Below, piece after piece: positions 1 through 9,226 of a stretch of DNA of 52,266 nt; the first letter of the stretch is position 1; each line of letters begins with the position of its first letter. The position numbers were made by a program, and so were the translations under genes. The notes below the pieces were generated by a model. The model was not told the origin of the DNA. It did not search any database and worked only from the letters and a program-made list of their open reading frames with translations. The DNA lies in the NCBI RefSeq assembly GCF_010692325.1, contig NZ_JAAHHW010000044.1, forward strand, positions 1 to 52,266. Reading direction: 5' to 3'. Origin of the DNA: Moorena sp. SIO3I8 (GTDB lineage: Bacteria > Cyanobacteriota > Cyanobacteriia > Cyanobacteriales > Coleofasciculaceae).

Positions 1-1946
1 TGTAGTAAAGCGCCCTGATTTAAATTTAGTTAATTAAAGCAATTTTAAGCAATCTTAATTTAACTTTCATTAAACTTATAAAAATCAAGAAGACTCTGGC
101 GATATTATTTACCCTGAATTTTATGTTAATCCTCTTCCGAATCTAATCATTTCGAGATAGATTTATATGGCAGTGAACTTAAGAGTAAATAAACCTGCAT
201 CTATACAATATTGACTTATACATATTAGTAATTGGTTGCCATTTTGGCAAAATTTTCAGTGATGAGGAAGGAGAGACCGTGGGCCACGCTACGCGATTGA
301 CCGTAGGTCAAGCTAAGGGAACGGATATTCTGGAGGAGCGAGAAAATCCCGATGACCAGCAATATGTTGATCAGTAAGGATGAATAAAACGATGACGACT
401 GATCATACTATGAAACTATTTATAGTTACTGGTTTAACGTTGATTAGTTTTACAATATGCGATCGCGTCCAATCAAAGCATGTCTTGTGAATCCAATGGT
501 GTCCTTTAGCTCAACCTCCTCTTACCGAAATTAAAGTCAATCATTATGATTCCAAATACTAGCAGTGATTTTTGGGATACTTTGGGGGGTCAAACCTAGG
601 TATATTTTATAACCGATAGCTTGAAATCAATTTAATAGGGTTACAGTTGACGCTTGACCCTTGAGTGTGAAGGATAAACGCTCAAAAAAAAGTAAACTAG
701 TGAACTCAAATAATCCAAAACGGAACTATCTAAGGAAGTAGATATAGTTAAGCATCTTCAATATCTCAATATCTCAATTGATTTAAAACTCCCGTTTAGG
801 ATACTTGTTTTATTTGCCAATCAAGTATATAATAGTTAATGGGAATCAAATCAATTTTAATCCTAACTGTTAAAACTCTTCTGAATAACCAGGGTCACTG
901 GTATTTTGTTGCCACTAAGCTTAACTAGTTGGTAATGATTCAGCAGTCAGCTCTCGCTTCTGAGCTTCTCAAGATAGGTATCCACAATAGCTCATCTCTT
1001 CCTGCTGAGATAGGTACTACGGAATTATTCTGATCAGCAGATTCGGCACCATGTCACCCACATAAGAAGTTGTCGGTCAAAAGCAATGCAACGCAGCCAA
1101 AGGGAAGCCAGCCCAGTCTTGGGGTACCTCCCATAGCGCGACTGCATCAAGACAATGTCACCACAATCTCAGCAAAAATGTCACAAAGAGTACTCATCAA
1201 GGGTACCGTCAAACTTGACACTCCCCGCTCTAAAGAGACGGGGATTCCTAGATCTACGACCGGCCTTAAACCTCCGTATCCAAGTCTCTAACTCTGTCAG
1301 AAGCTTGGCAGTATCTGAACCGAAATCCCGTCAAAACCAAGACTTTAGTTCAGTTTACGTGCATACCCAGCGGGCTAGTCTCGCGATAGCGTTTAGTTAC
1401 TTTTTGAGAAGTGCCTTATGAAGTCCGTTGCTTCCCTGTTTCACTTGGTTCCGGCGTGCCCCGCCGTACCGTTTTTTTTCTCAAGTTGTGTCTTGCTGGG
1501 TTCACACGCCAACTGTTAATTGACGATTGGGTTTTTAAGGAGGATTTTCCCTACCCTCCGGGCATTACTACTTTAAGGTCAAGCAGTGGCGGGTCTCTGA
1601 CCCGGTTGCGCCTCGGTTTTTCAGCCTGTACCCATATCTCACTAATACTCTAGCGCGCAAGTATTGTCAACTACGCGACTAAAGTCGGTGCGAGCCTACA
1701 TCCGGTGGTTTAAAAACACGGGGTTTTGGCTTGTGGGAATTCCCATAAAATAAAACTTGCCAGCATACTAGATATATCAGTAAGCCCACCCACAACAGTC
1801 TTTTTCCCCGAGCTAGACTGTTTTACCTCTCAAGGTGTAAGCTGAGCGGGAACTGGCAAGGGGTTCAGTCATTCATGTATAAAAGGTACAATAATCCCGC
1901 CGATGGCGGAGTATAACGACGAGTAAAGTAGAAAAAGACACAATAA
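1..1946. other. gene-poor stretch with repeat remnants
   Basis: No convincing gene is seen. Short open frames here are interrupted and overlap repeats. A possible secreted-protein remnant lies at 411-561: a hydrophobic signal-like start beginning MKLFIVTGLTLIS, a stop at 485-487, then a second frame reading LAQPPLTEIKVNHYD. Repeat fragments of the family with GGCCACGCTACGCGA lie near 280-310 and of the ACTGCATCAAGAC family near 1085-1155. A transposon-end scar occupies about 1213-1700. A short inverted repeat ACAGTC/GACTGT followed by TTTT sits at about 1795-1830, upstream of the MFS gene. Confidence 0.5.
1213..1700 (-). mobile_element. IS200/IS605-type (TnpB) 3' end scar, inverted
   Basis: At 1217-1250 a GC-rich hairpin, CTCCCCGC then a short loop then ACGGGG followed by ATTCCTAG, reads on the minus strand as the 'aggaatccccg...cggggagtgtca' right-end signature also present at 46120-46153. 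Upstream of it on the minus strand (to about 1700) the sequence aligns by eye, in short blocks, with 45.95-46.12 kb: a block with GGGGCACGCCGG, a block AGCCCGCTGG, and a block with CTTGGTTTTGACGGG ending ACTGCC. Both copies lack an intact transposase. This fits the conserved noncoding 3' end (omega-RNA region) of a TnpB element. The family assignment is inference. Confidence 0.4.
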
Positions 1947-3272
1947 ATGCAGATTTTCTTTCTGATCTGGTTGGGACAACTAGTATCCCTTCTGGGGTCT
2001 AATCTTACCGAATTTGCTCTGGGTGTTTGGGCTTACCAGACCACTGGTTCAATCACCCAATTTGCCCTAATTTCTTTATTTATTCACCTACCAAATATTA
2101 TAATCTCACCCATAGCTGGTACATTCGTAGACCGGTGGAATAGACGCTGGGCGATGATTCTCAGCGACTCCGTGGCAGGGGCTAGCACACTGGTGGTTAT
2201 GGCTCTGGTGTTCTCGGGCAGGTTAGAGATCTGGCACATTTACCTAGTCGTAGCAATCAGTTCAACGTTTAAGGCTTTCCAGTTGCCAGCCTATACAGCA
2301 GCTACGACTCAGCTGATGCCTCAAGAACATCTTAGCCGTGCTAATGGCATGATGCAAGCCTCTAGGGCAACTGCCAAGATTCTTGGACCGACCTTGGCGG
2401 GTGTGCTGCTGGAGACCATCCACTTGCAGGGAATTCTATTAATAGACTTCATCACATTCATCTTTGCCCTAGCAACATTGCTAAGTATTCAGATTCCCCA
2501 TCTCCAGTCTACCCATCACACTAATCAAAAGCAAGCCCACTTCTCTCAACTGCGCCAAGATCTAGTATTAGGCTGGCGTTACATTGCCAAACGCCAAGGA
2601 CTACGAGGGTTGCTGATGTTCTTTGCCGTGGTCTACTTCAGTATGGGTATTCTTCAGGTGTTGTTCTGGCCACTGGTGTTAAGTTTTGCCTCCAGTGCTG
2701 AACTTGGGGTGATTTTATCTATTGGCGGTTGTGGGATGCTGATTGGTAGCTTGGTCATGACTACCTGGGGAGGACCCAAGCCCAGGATATACGGTATTTT
2801 TAGCTTTGTAATCCTGCAAGGCTTGTTCTTACTTTTAGGTGGGTGCCGCGCTTCTGTGAGCTTGGCTGCTCTTGGGGCTTTTGGTGTCTTATTTGCTCAA
2901 CCCATTATCGTTAGCTGTAATCAGACTATCTGGCAGAACAAAGTCCCAGCTAATCTGCAAGGACGGGTCTTCGCCTTACAACTGGCCATCGAAAACTCCT
3001 TATTGATCCTTGCCCACATGCTAACCGGACCGTTAGTCGATCATGTTTTAGAACCGATGATGGCTACCGATGGATTGTTAGCAGGTAGTATTGGCCATAT
3101 CATTGGAGTTGGTCCAGGGCGTGGCATGGGCTTGCTGTTACTGTTGATGGGAATTCTGAACATCCTGGCAAGCTTTATCGCTTATCGATATCCACCCATA
3201 CGGCGAGTGGAAAAGGAACTGCCGGATGCGATTCACCCTAACCTAGGTTTAACTACCTCTAGTAGTGTTTGA
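1947..3272 (+). CDS. MFS transporter (MFS_3-like exporter)
   Basis: A 441-aa integral membrane protein with about 12 hydrophobic segments. The N-terminus (IWLGQLVSLLGSNLTEFAL) and the loop 2-3 motif GTFVDRWNRRWAM at residues 58-70 are typical of the MFS_3 group, which includes enterobactin-exporter-like and macrolide-efflux-like proteins. It is expected to export a small molecule from the cytoplasm by proton antiport; the substrate cannot be read from sequence. In cyanobacteria such genes often sit beside natural-product genes, but none is seen next to it here. The ATG at 1947 lies at the expected N-terminus although no clear Shine-Dalgarno precedes it. It appears monocistronic. Confidence 0.85.
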   Translation: MQIFFLIWLGQLVSLLGSNLTEFALGVWAYQTTGSITQFALISLFIHLPNIIISPIAGTFVDRWNRRWAMILSDSVAGASTLVVMALVFSGRLEIWHIYLVVAISSTFKAFQLPAYTAATTQLMPQEHLSRANGMMQASRATAKILGPTLAGVLLETIHLQGILLIDFITFIFALATLLSIQIPHLQSTHHTNQKQAHFSQLRQDLVLGWRYIAKRQGLRGLLMFFAVVYFSMGILQVLFWPLVLSFASSAELGVILSIGGCGMLIGSLVMTTWGGPKPRIYGIFSFVILQGLFLLLGGCRASVSLAALGAFGVLFAQPIIVSCNQTIWQNKVPANLQGRVFALQLAIENSLLILAHMLTGPLVDHVLEPMMATDGLLAGSIGHIIGVGPGRGMGLLLLLMGILNILASFIAYRYPPIRRVEKELPDAIHPNLGLTTSSSV

Positions 3273-3526
3273 TAGCAAATCCGCTTCAAAAACCCTCTTT
3301 ATGATTCCAACATTCTTTCTCCTGTTCTCAGTCACGCTTAGTCACGCTTAGTCACGCTCCTCATGCTTTTTGCTTAAAAAGGGGGTAATTAACCCGGATT
3401 TGGTATGAAACGTTATTAGATTTGCCTGATCTGTTCTGCTGAGGATTTATGCAAAAATTGATCCATCCTCAATACTTTGGCTCTACAGATTAAACACGCT
3501 CTGAGTGTAATAGATTCTACTAACCT
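3273..3526. repeat. intergenic with triplicated 11-mer
   Basis: About 254 bp between the MFS and glycosyltransferase genes. Three tandem copies of an 11-mer (AGTCACGCTT type) lie at about 3330-3360. No hairpin with a T-run is evident. Confidence 0.5.
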
Positions 3527-4759
3527 ATGAAAATTGCTATTATCACCTCTGGATTCTTGCCTGTCATTGATGGCGTAACAGTTAGTGGATTATCTAGGCT
3601 ACAACGACTGAGTCAGTGGGGACACCAGGTGTTGTTATTTTGTCCTGACTACAGTGCGTTAGAAGATGTCTATCCCAATTGGCGAGATTATACTGGTCAA
3701 ATCCTGCCTGGAGTGAGAATCATCAATTTACCGAGTACCTCATTCATGGACTTAGAGTTTGAGCGTCAGGTGCGTAGAAGTTCCTATTCAATCCTCCTCC
3801 AGGAGTTAAAAAAATTCCAGCCCGATATTATTCATGTTGATGAACCAGAAAGACTGTTTTTTGGCTTTTTTAGAGTGCCTGGGGTGGCTTTTGCTAAAAA
3901 GGCTGGTATTCCCTGTGTGAGTTTTTTTAGGACTAATTTTCTCGACTATGCCGAAGATTACTTTTCTCTACCGTCTGTGGTCGTCGCTGGAATTAAATTT
4001 ATTTTTAAAACCATATTGCTTTCAGTGTATAATTCTTATGATGTCACCCTAGTGTCTAGTCGGATTACCCATAAAAAGATTATCGATCTAGGCATTAAAA
4101 ACACCACTTATGCCAATTTACTTGGCTTTGATGCTAGTAAATTCTCTGCGGATTTACAGGAGGAACAGTTTTTTGAGAAGAACTATGACCTTAGAGGGGT
4201 TGACAGTAAAGTTAAGTTAGTTTTTCTAGGTAGGTTAACTCCAGATAAGGGGTGGGAATTTACCCTAAATGCCTTTTTACGAGTTGTACAAGAGGTCAAC
4301 AGTGACCAAATCGCACTGATCATTGTTGGTGATGGTCCGATGCGGGATGAGATTGCTACCAGGTTAAGCAAGTTAACACCAAATAGTTACTTCCTCGGTA
4401 GAGTCCCACCGGAAAATGTTCCAGCTTTGTTGGTCAATAGTGATATTCATATCACTGCATCAGAAAAGGAGACTAGAGGGCTAACTATATTAGAAGCCTT
4501 CGCTGCTGGAATTCCTGTGCTCGCTCCTGAAGCAGGTGGGGTAGTGGAGAATATCCAAGACGGATGGAATGGTTTTTTGTTCACTCCCCAGAATCAGGAA
4601 GATTTCTGCGATAAGCTCAAAGTACTAATTGAGAACCCAGCGTTGCGACAGGAAATGGGTCGCAACGGTAGGGAGTGTGTTTCCCAGTATGGTTGGGATC
4701 AGAGGGTTCAGAATTTAGTTGCTATTTGGGAAAAGCAGATTGCTAAGAAAACCCACTGA
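3527..4759 (+). CDS. GT4-family glycosyltransferase
   Basis: A 410-aa GT-B fold enzyme. The N-terminal domain starts with MKIAIITSGFLPVIDGV, the usual acceptor-side opening of group 1 transferases. The C-terminal donor domain has GRLTPDKGW at 235-243, a GDGP segment near 268-271, and the E-x7-E motif (E315, E323, within ETRGLTILE). The family transfers an activated sugar to lipid, sterol or polysaccharide acceptors at the cytoplasmic face of the membrane. It resembles the SqdX/PimB-like group in layout, but I cannot assign the acceptor. It stands alone, followed by a tandem 7-mer repeat. Confidence 0.88.
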   Translation: MKIAIITSGFLPVIDGVTVSGLSRLQRLSQWGHQVLLFCPDYSALEDVYPNWRDYTGQILPGVRIINLPSTSFMDLEFERQVRRSSYSILLQELKKFQPDIIHVDEPERLFFGFFRVPGVAFAKKAGIPCVSFFRTNFLDYAEDYFSLPSVVVAGIKFIFKTILLSVYNSYDVTLVSSRITHKKIIDLGIKNTTYANLLGFDASKFSADLQEEQFFEKNYDLRGVDSKVKLVFLGRLTPDKGWEFTLNAFLRVVQEVNSDQIALIIVGDGPMRDEIATRLSKLTPNSYFLGRVPPENVPALLVNSDIHITASEKETRGLTILEAFAAGIPVLAPEAGGVVENIQDGWNGFLFTPQNQEDFCDKLKVLIENPALRQEMGRNGRECVSQYGWDQRVQNLVAIWEKQIAKKTH

Positions 4760-4805
4760 TATCAAGTCCAGTTAATTACTCAAGAGAATAGCCTATCGCT
4801 TTTTG

Positions 4806-4856
4806 GGAATGGGTAATGGGTAATGGGTAATGGGTAATGGGTAATGGGTAATTGCC
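4806..4856. repeat. tandem heptamer (GGGTAAT)n
   Basis: About six to seven head-to-tail copies of the 7-mer GGGTAAT, first copy variant. This is an STRR-type array as described in cyanobacteria, downstream of the glycosyltransferase gene. Confidence 0.9.
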
Positions 4857-4931
4857 TATTACCAGCTAACGGATAGGATGAGTACTCCAATAGACTTGAT
4901 ATGATTGAGTGGGGTTCTGTGTGTTTAAGGT

Positions 4932-5183
4932 TTAAAAGTAGTCGGTTTCTGGCTGCGGCATTGGTACCATCTCAAAGTTGGATGGATCACGAAGATAACG
5001 AATGGCATCTTCTTCTAAGCGGTAGGTTATATAGGATTCAAGGGTATTTGTGTGTTTGAGGGCAGAAAGATAGCCATCGATATATAGCCGCAATTCATCG
5101 AAGCTATAACCTCGATTCCACAAATCGACTAGGGAGTCAGTAAGTTTTTGATAGCAGCGTATAGCTTGAGGATCTTGCAGCAT
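4932..5183 (-). CDS. small conserved protein, DUF6761-like
   Basis: An 83-aa acidic, mostly helical protein that begins MLQDPQAIRCYQKLTDSL and ends with a PEPETDYF-like tail. The pattern (LTDSLVDLWNRGYSFDELRLYIDGYL, then a YxxRLEEDA segment) is what I know from the cyanobacteria-restricted DUF6761 proteins, whose function is unknown. There is no signal peptide or membrane segment. It is convergent with the upstream glycosyltransferase. The assignment rests on memory of the family; the gene itself is well supported by its composition and by a start at the expected position. Confidence 0.7.
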   Translation of the reverse strand: MLQDPQAIRCYQKLTDSLVDLWNRGYSFDELRLYIDGYLSALKHTNTLESYITYRLEEDAIRYLRDPSNFEMVPMPQPETDYF

Positions 5184-5559
5184 AGTCTTAATAAATTTTG
5201 AGTATCAACAGTAGTGGTATTGGCTCACTCAGTAGAAACTCGGATACGCCAACTTAATTTCAGTTTAGCAAAAGTAGCAAGTCCTCGATACGTTTCTCAA
5301 TTATTTGTTATGTTAGCTAGACTAAATTGCATCTTATATGCTATAATTAAAAATGGTCAGTTAAAATTAATGGTAAATTGAAATTTTACTATTGTCCTTA
5401 TTGTCCCTCTGACCTGGTCGCGATCGTGCCACTAGGAAGTCGTATTTTAAGAACCCAAGCCAATATCGGTATCATCAGTAGCAGTTGTTACAGAATGTTG
5501 ACGTGACCTTTGCTAGGATTAGATCCCAACGGCTAAGGCTAAGAGGACTTTAAAGTGCC
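5184..5559. other. divergent intergenic region
   Basis: About 376 bp between the divergent DUF6761-like gene and the response regulator gene. It is AT-rich around 5300-5395 and must hold both promoters; no clear operator was found. An RBS-like AAGAGGA at 5541-5547 precedes the GTG at 5560. Confidence 0.5.
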
Positions 5560-6282
5560 GTGGGCTCAGTTAGAATTCAGATTATTGAAGGAAACCCTCA
5601 TTTGCGATCGCTTCTAGGGTCGCACCTGAAGAAATCCGGCTATGGGGTGTATCAATCACAAAATCTTGATCAAGCCAAGGAAGACTTTCACCATCGCCAA
5701 CCCACTCTGGTTATCCTAGACTCTGATTTACCAGACAGCGATGGGGTTGAATTTTGCTGCTGGCTTCAGCAACAGCGAAAATCTCTAATTTTAATGTTGT
5801 CTGCTCGTAATAGTGAAAGAGATATCGTCACTGGTCTTAAAGCTGGGGCAGATGATTACCTGACCAAGCCCTTTGGTATACAGGAATTTATGGCACGGGT
5901 AGAAGCCCTAATTCGTCGCCTCCGCATTACGGTGGCTCCCCTGTCTCTAGACTACGGTGATCTCAAAATTGATTTAGTCCAGCGTCGTGTCCGCTTTAAA
6001 GAAGAGTTTATTGACCTGACTCCCCAAGAATTTAGTTTGCTCTACGTACTTGCCCAAGCAGAGGGAATGGCTTTGAGTCGCTCTGAATTATTGCGCCGCG
6101 CTTGGCCCAATGCGATTGACAATCCGCGCACCATCGATACCCATGTCCTTGCCCTGCGCAAAAAAATAGAAACCGATCCTCGACAACCCAGCATTATTCA
6201 AACGGTTCGCAATGTTGGCTATCGGTTTAATCAAGGGATAAGTGAGAATAATCCAACACCTGGGACAGAATTGGCAATTTAA
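5560..6282 (+). CDS. OmpR/PhoB-family response regulator
   Basis: A 240-aa two-domain regulator. The receiver domain (about 4-118) has the phospho-acceptor D54, S81 and K103 (in TKPF). The OmpR-type winged helix (about 128-228) ends with the typical RNVGYRF. The acidic pair near the N-terminus, usually ED or DD, reads E10-G11, so one of the Mg2+-coordinating acids is missing; phosphorylation may be weak or altered. The start is GTG, chosen because AAGAGGA lies 12 bases upstream and the receiver begins at once. No kinase is adjacent; the kinase at 12.3-13.7 kb is not clearly its partner. Confidence 0.88.
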   Translation: MGSVRIQIIEGNPHLRSLLGSHLKKSGYGVYQSQNLDQAKEDFHHRQPTLVILDSDLPDSDGVEFCCWLQQQRKSLILMLSARNSERDIVTGLKAGADDYLTKPFGIQEFMARVEALIRRLRITVAPLSLDYGDLKIDLVQRRVRFKEEFIDLTPQEFSLLYVLAQAEGMALSRSELLRRAWPNAIDNPRTIDTHVLALRKKIETDPRQPSIIQTVRNVGYRFNQGISENNPTPGTELAI

Positions 6283-6322
6283 AAAATTTATTAGAGGTTC
6301 TGCGTCAATTAATCATCAACCC

Positions 6323-7423
6323 TTAAATCCTGATCAACCAGCGTCGCCGATACATCCCATAGAGAATCACCCACCACAACAGTACATTCACTATCGCAAA
6401 GATCAAAGAACCATTCATGGCTCCAGCCCACGACCGAAACAGATTTTCATAAATCCAAGTATAGGTACTCACAGCATTATCACCTGTCCCTACCTTAGTT
6501 CGATATAGGATACGAACTACTAAACCAGATGCGACAAACAGAAAAATTGCGTTTAACCCCATCACTTCTAAGGGCCATCCCCATTGGCGAAATCCCCGCA
6601 CTTCAATTAACTCATAACAAGCAGCCAGTAACACCATCGACCAACCAGCAGAAAAGACTACATAGGAACTTGTCCATAGCTGCTTGTTAATTGGGAACCA
6701 GAAATCCCAAACCCAGCCTAAACCAAGACAACCTAGACCAAATAGTACTAATCCCAAACTAGTACGGGACTGTATCGGTTGATGGCGTAGCCAATCCCCA
6801 ACGAAATAGCCAGCCAAAACAGTTACTACCGCCGGGAAGGTGCTAAAGAGTCCTTCTGGATCAAATTGAGCTTGTTTATACAAATGGTTTGTTCCCAATA
6901 CCATACGGTCGATATAGGCAGCAAAATTCCCTTCCGGTGTGAGATTACCAGCACCATAATCAGGAACTGGCAATAAAGACATCGCTGCCCAGTACCCTAG
7001 CAAAACTATTCCGGTCAGTACCCACAAACCCCGTCGTCTTAGATTTAGCACTGCTACAGCACAAAGGAGATAGGCAAGACTAATGCGCTGCAAGACACCC
7101 ATAATCCGAATAGTATCCCAGTTGTAAGTCGGAAAACCATTGAGCAATAAGCCTAGGGCAAATAGAATGGCGCATCGCCTGCCAATACGCCAATATCCTT
7201 GGGATAGGGATTGGTTGTTATTGGTGTACTTGACTAAGGAAAAAGCCATTGCTACACCAGCAATAAATAAAAAGGCAGGAAATACTAAGTCTGTGGGTGT
7301 AAAACCATGCCACTTAGCGTGAAGTAAGGGGGGATAGACATAAGACCAACTTCCTGGATTGTTGACTAGAATCATGCTAGCCATGGCAATACCTCGAAAG
7401 ACATCAAGAGAGGTTAGACGCAT
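6323..7423 (-). CDS. NagX/HGSNAT-like membrane acyltransferase (DUF5009)
   Basis: A 366-aa protein with about ten membrane helices. It opens MRLTSLDVFRGIAMASMILVNNPG, the hallmark of the bacterial relatives of heparan-alpha-glucosaminide N-acetyltransferase (NagX). Conserved WHG and PTDLVFPAFLFIAGVA segments follow. These proteins are thought to move acyl groups to sugars across the membrane; the substrate is unknown here. The open frame extends 15 codons further upstream, but that extension is encoded by a GGCAAGA-type repeat, so the start at 7423 is preferred. It is convergent with the response regulator gene. Confidence 0.82.
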   Translation of the reverse strand: MRLTSLDVFRGIAMASMILVNNPGSWSYVYPPLLHAKWHGFTPTDLVFPAFLFIAGVAMAFSLVKYTNNNQSLSQGYWRIGRRCAILFALGLLLNGFPTYNWDTIRIMGVLQRISLAYLLCAVAVLNLRRRGLWVLTGIVLLGYWAAMSLLPVPDYGAGNLTPEGNFAAYIDRMVLGTNHLYKQAQFDPEGLFSTFPAVVTVLAGYFVGDWLRHQPIQSRTSLGLVLFGLGCLGLGWVWDFWFPINKQLWTSSYVVFSAGWSMVLLAACYELIEVRGFRQWGWPLEVMGLNAIFLFVASGLVVRILYRTKVGTGDNAVSTYTWIYENLFRSWAGAMNGSLIFAIVNVLLWWVILYGMYRRRWLIRI

Positions 7424-7427
7424 GATA

Positions 7428-7510
7428 GGCAAGAGGCAAGAGGCAAGAGGCAATAGACATGCTAGCAATAGACAATAGGCATGCTAGCAATAGGCATGCT
7501 AGCAAAATTC
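7428..7510. repeat. tandem GGCAAGA heptamers and TGCTAGCA repeats
   Basis: Three to four copies of GGCAAGA followed by repeats containing CATGCTAGCA. They sit just upstream of the NagX-like start and create an artificial N-terminal extension of that frame. Confidence 0.8.
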
Positions 7511-7537
7511 AAATAACCGTCAACTGTCAACAAATGA

Positions 7538-8311
7538 TTAAGACCACTCTTGAGATGCTTCAGCTTCTGCTTGTACTAATCTCTCTCGTAATTGTTGCCA
7601 ATTAATCTGCTCAGCGGTCGTGTCTTGGAGTAACTGAGTATTTTGGAAATACAATACTCGATTACAAAATAACTCAGCCATATCTAGCTGATGATTGACC
7701 ATCAAAATTGTGATCTGCTCCTTTTGCGCTAAATCTGTAAATACCCTGATCACCTGAGAGGCTATACCAGCATCTAAGGCTGAGGTGGGCTCATCGAGTA
7801 ACACTATTCTTGGTTGGACAACTAGTGCTCGTGCGATCGCAACCAATTGCCGTTGTCCGAAAGACAGTTGTAACTCTGTACGCTCTAACCACTCGGCTGG
7901 GATGCGCAGTCTCTCTCGAATCTCTTGTATCCGTTGTGCGTTCGCTTTTTTTGGCAACTGTTGCAATACCAACGGATAAGCTAGAGCCTCCTGAACGGTC
8001 ATCCCTAACAGTTTTGGTTCTTGAGGGACCAGCATGATCTGTCGCCGCAATTCTAGGACAGGGATATTCCGGATGTTCTGATTATCTAGATAAATTGTTC
8101 CCTGGGTGGACTCACTGAGTCGGTTCAACAGCCGCAACAGAGAGGTTTTACCCGCACCAGATGGTCCAATCACGCTGATGCGATCGCATTGGCTGACCTC
8201 GAAAGAAATATCACTTAATATAGGTATTCCAGCTGCTTTAGCCCTGGTTGAGAGGGTCAGGCTTACCTGTTTGAGCTGCAACAGGGGATTAGTCAATCGC
8301 TTTGCTCCCAT
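7538..8311 (-). CDS. ABC transporter ATP-binding protein (FetA/YbbL-like)
   Basis: A 257-aa ATPase subunit. Walker A is GPSGAGKT at 49-56, the signature loop is LSFGQRQ at 148-154, Walker B is IVLLDE at 168-173, and the switch histidine is H206 in VNHQ. The short LSFGQRQ signature and overall length fit the FetA/YbbL group, which pairs with a FetB permease in metal export or stress resistance. No FetB-like permease is next to it, so its membrane partner must be encoded elsewhere. The 199-aa membrane protein just upstream is not a typical permease. The exact subfamily is uncertain. Confidence 0.85.
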   Translation of the reverse strand: MGAKRLTNPLLQLKQVSLTLSTRAKAAGIPILSDISFEVSQCDRISVIGPSGAGKTSLLRLLNRLSESTQGTIYLDNQNIRNIPVLELRRQIMLVPQEPKLLGMTVQEALAYPLVLQQLPKKANAQRIQEIRERLRIPAEWLERTELQLSFGQRQLVAIARALVVQPRIVLLDEPTSALDAGIASQVIRVFTDLAQKEQITILMVNHQLDMAELFCNRVLYFQNTQLLQDTTAEQINWQQLRERLVQAEAEASQEWS

Positions 8312-8327
8312 TCAAAATTATCAATGT

Positions 8328-8364
8328 CTTGATGCAGTCGCTCATGGGGAGGAGCTGCATCAAG
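8328..8364. repeat. inverted repeat CTTGATGCAG/CTGCATCAAG
   Basis: A perfect 10-bp inverted repeat with a 17-base loop between the 199-aa membrane protein gene and the ABC ATPase gene. Related sequences (ACTGCATCAAGAC) occur near 1140 and 14195, so it is a dispersed repeat that may also act as a terminator. Confidence 0.7.
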
Positions 8365-8373
8365 GTATTGTGA

Positions 8374-8973
8374 TTAATAAATCAAACCCTGATTAATAGC
8401 TGTGGTTATTGTCCAGCCATCTACAAGTAATAGCAAGAGGGTGAATCCGAACAAAATTAGATACATCCAAGGCTGGGCTAGGGGACGAATATCGGTAGTA
8501 TCTATCCCGGTATAGTTTTGTACTAACTTAACTAAGCGATTAAATCCCACTACTCGCATTGGCAGCAAGTAAGCTTGGTCAGAAGACTGGCTAACGAAAT
8601 AGTAAACAAGCCCTCCTTGACCTGTGGTGCGCATTTTTAAGTCTTTCACCTCCTTCCAGTGTAATTGCCAACCTTTGCGGAAAAATCGGGGCACCCAATT
8701 GGGATAAGCCACCTGAATTTTTTCGTCATCTACAATCACCTGTTCGCTTAAGGCACCATAGAGGGCTAGAAATCCTAAGCTAATTCCTATCCACAGGACT
8801 ATTGGCGATACTGGAGTCGATGATACTTTAGCTAAAAACGGTAATGGTATCAACAGCGCCCAATAAAATGTTATTAGGGTAATCCGAATTATAGGAGAGA
8901 TGCGAAATACAGAAGGGCTATACTGTTTAGTCTCAGGGTTAGTTTCAGATGCTGTTTGTTGATTTTGTAACAT
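8374..8973 (-). CDS. membrane protein with PH-like region
   Basis: A 199-aa protein I do not recognise with confidence. After a polar N-terminus (about 1-28) it has two hydrophobic segments (about 29-75), a soluble stretch of roughly 90 residues of beta character (EQVIVDDEKIQVAYPNW, then WKEVKDLKMR, then YLLPMRVVGFNRLVKLV), and a C-terminal hydrophobic helix (about 170-190). This layout resembles bacterial PH-like (YdbS-type) membrane proteins. It lies 62 bp upstream of the ABC ATPase gene on the same strand and might share a transcript. Function unknown. Confidence 0.65.
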   Translation of the reverse strand: MLQNQQTASETNPETKQYSPSVFRISPIIRITLITFYWALLIPLPFLAKVSSTPVSPIVLWIGISLGFLALYGALSEQVIVDDEKIQVAYPNWVPRFFRKGWQLHWKEVKDLKMRTTGQGGLVYYFVSQSSDQAYLLPMRVVGFNRLVKLVQNYTGIDTTDIRPLAQPWMYLILFGFTLLLLLVDGWTITTAINQGLIY

Positions 8974-8992
8974 AATTAAAAAGGGTTGAATA

Positions 8993-9046
8993 AGGGAATA
9001 GGGAATAGGGAATAGGGAATAGGGAATAGGGAGTAGGGAGTAGGTA
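8993..9046. repeat. tandem heptamer (GGGAATA/GGGAGTA)n
   Basis: About seven copies of GGGAATA changing to GGGAGTA, an STRR-type array, upstream of the 199-aa membrane protein gene. Confidence 0.9.
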
Positions 9047-9192
9047 AAAATTACTGTTTACCTCAGGTGCGACCCGTGGCGAATTTAATTCTTAATGGCT
9101 CAAGCGTACCTCATAGCTATGATAAATGTTATCTCAACTTCAAATTCTATAGTCGATTGAGCGCATCAAAACTCATAGCCGAGGAAAACCAA

Positions 9193-9211
9193 CCCCACGG
9201 TCAAGGTGGGG
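9193..9211 (-). terminator. terminator candidate of Rpn-like gene
   Basis: CCCCAC and GTGGGG form a 6-bp stem with a 7-base loop just downstream of the 9227-10066 gene. On the minus strand it is followed by GGTTGGTTTTCC. Confidence 0.5.
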
Positions 9212-9226
9212 TGTGGGTCTATTTAA

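Noticed and set aside
7424-7468. 15-codon N-terminal extension of the NagX-like protein
   Set aside because: It is encoded by GGCAAGA repeats; the family start MRLTSLDVFRG is at 7423.
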